Origin: Planctomycetota bacterium
GTDB taxonomy: Bacteria; Planctomycetota; Planctomycetia; Planctomycetales; Planctomycetaceae
Reading direction: 5' to 3'
Assembly (NCBI GenBank): GCA_024278285.1
Contig: JAJRTM010000127.1
Span: forward strand, 1 to 7,154
DNA length: 7,154 nt
The number at the start of each line of letters is the position of its first letter. Position 1 is the stretch's first letter. A model generated the notes under the pieces. The model had not been told where the DNA came from. It ran no database searches and worked only from the letters and a program-made list of their open reading frames with translations. Shown here in pieces: positions 7,110 to 7,154 of this stretch. The position numbers were made by a program, and so were the translations under genes.

Positions 7110-7128
7110 CACGGCTCTGTGAGCCGTG
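7110..7128. repeat. 19-bp palindrome CACGGCTC-TGT-GAGCCGTG
   Basis: This is a perfect 8-bp stem with a 3-nt TGT loop. The 11-base piece CGGCTCTGTGA (7112-7122) recurs at 6811-6821, where the right arm has decayed or never existed. No U tract follows, which argues against a standard terminator. It may be a member of a dispersed palindromic repeat family distinct from the CC-AAC-GG type just upstream, or the 3' structure of a gene ending beyond the window. Confidence 0.5.
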
Positions 7129-7154
7129 CTGCGTTAGAGATGGAATTATCCCAA

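Larger units (their letters stand above)
6704..7154. other. Gene-free 3' region rich in short palindromes
   Basis: I see no credible gene in these 451 nt. Frames at 6748-6951 (+) and 6858-7112 (-) read through hairpins and lack coding features. Structure just after the kinase stop: TGTGTAGC (6718-6725) pairs with GCTACACA (6777-6784), enclosing GCATAA (6724-6729) with TTATGC (6746-6751). A compact hairpin TTGTGT-GGCT-ACACAA lies at 6770-6785, and TTCTGG-CTA-CCAGAA at 6852-6866. None is followed by a U tract, so a rho-independent terminator is not demonstrated, although these stems may protect or define the 3' end of the kinase mRNA. The stretch from 6882 to the end holds the repeats listed separately. 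Confidence 0.65.

Noticed and set aside
6858..7112. Reading frame of 84 codons on the - strand
   Set aside because: It runs through the hairpin array and its sequence is dictated by the palindromes; no domain, no ribosome site, no coding character.
6882..7128. CRISPR array
   Set aside because: The palindromes differ in sequence and spacing; there are no identical repeats with regular unique spacers and no cas genes.

Overview
The window looks like part of an exopolysaccharide / envelope biogenesis locus from a Planctomycetota-type bacterium. The assignment rests on three things: an exosortase fused to an EpsI-like domain in a form I associate with planctomycete XrtU; weak or absent Shine-Dalgarno sequences in front of most genes; and a 3' intergenic region packed with short palindromes of a kind I recall from planctomycete genomes. 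Base composition looks moderate, roughly mid-40s percent G+C by eye. Genus cannot be told from this window.

Layout: all four convincing genes lie on the + strand. Positions 137-1867 encode a multi-membrane-span exosortase with a C-terminal EpsI-like domain. Positions 1924-3510 encode a membrane-anchored TPR protein. Positions 3530-4123 encode a WcaF-like left-handed beta-helix O-acyltransferase. These three are tightly spaced (56 and 19 nt gaps) and are probably one transcript. A 303-nt A+T-rich intergenic stretch (4124-4426) with a pair of matching dyad motifs follows. Then comes 4427-6703, a fused Wzz-type chain-length regulator / BY-kinase (Wzc-like) with a tyrosine-rich tail. The last 451 nt (6704-7154) hold no credible gene but carry a dense array of small perfect hairpins and a longer inverted repeat.

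How the genes fit together: the BY-kinase would control polymerisation and export of a surface polysaccharide, and the acyltransferase would decorate that polysaccharide or its lipid-linked precursor. The exosortase would process proteins bearing a C-terminal sorting tag at the inner membrane, and such systems usually co-occur with exopolysaccharide loci. The TPR protein probably acts as a membrane-bound scaffold. No glycosyltransferase, flippase, polymerase, outer-membrane exporter or sorting-tag substrate lies in the window, so the system must continue outside it.

The most unusual sequence-level observations are the 3' hairpin array, whose copies show compensatory base changes around a shared CC-AAC-GG core, and the two dyads upstream of the kinase, which keep their symmetry despite a changed outer base pair.
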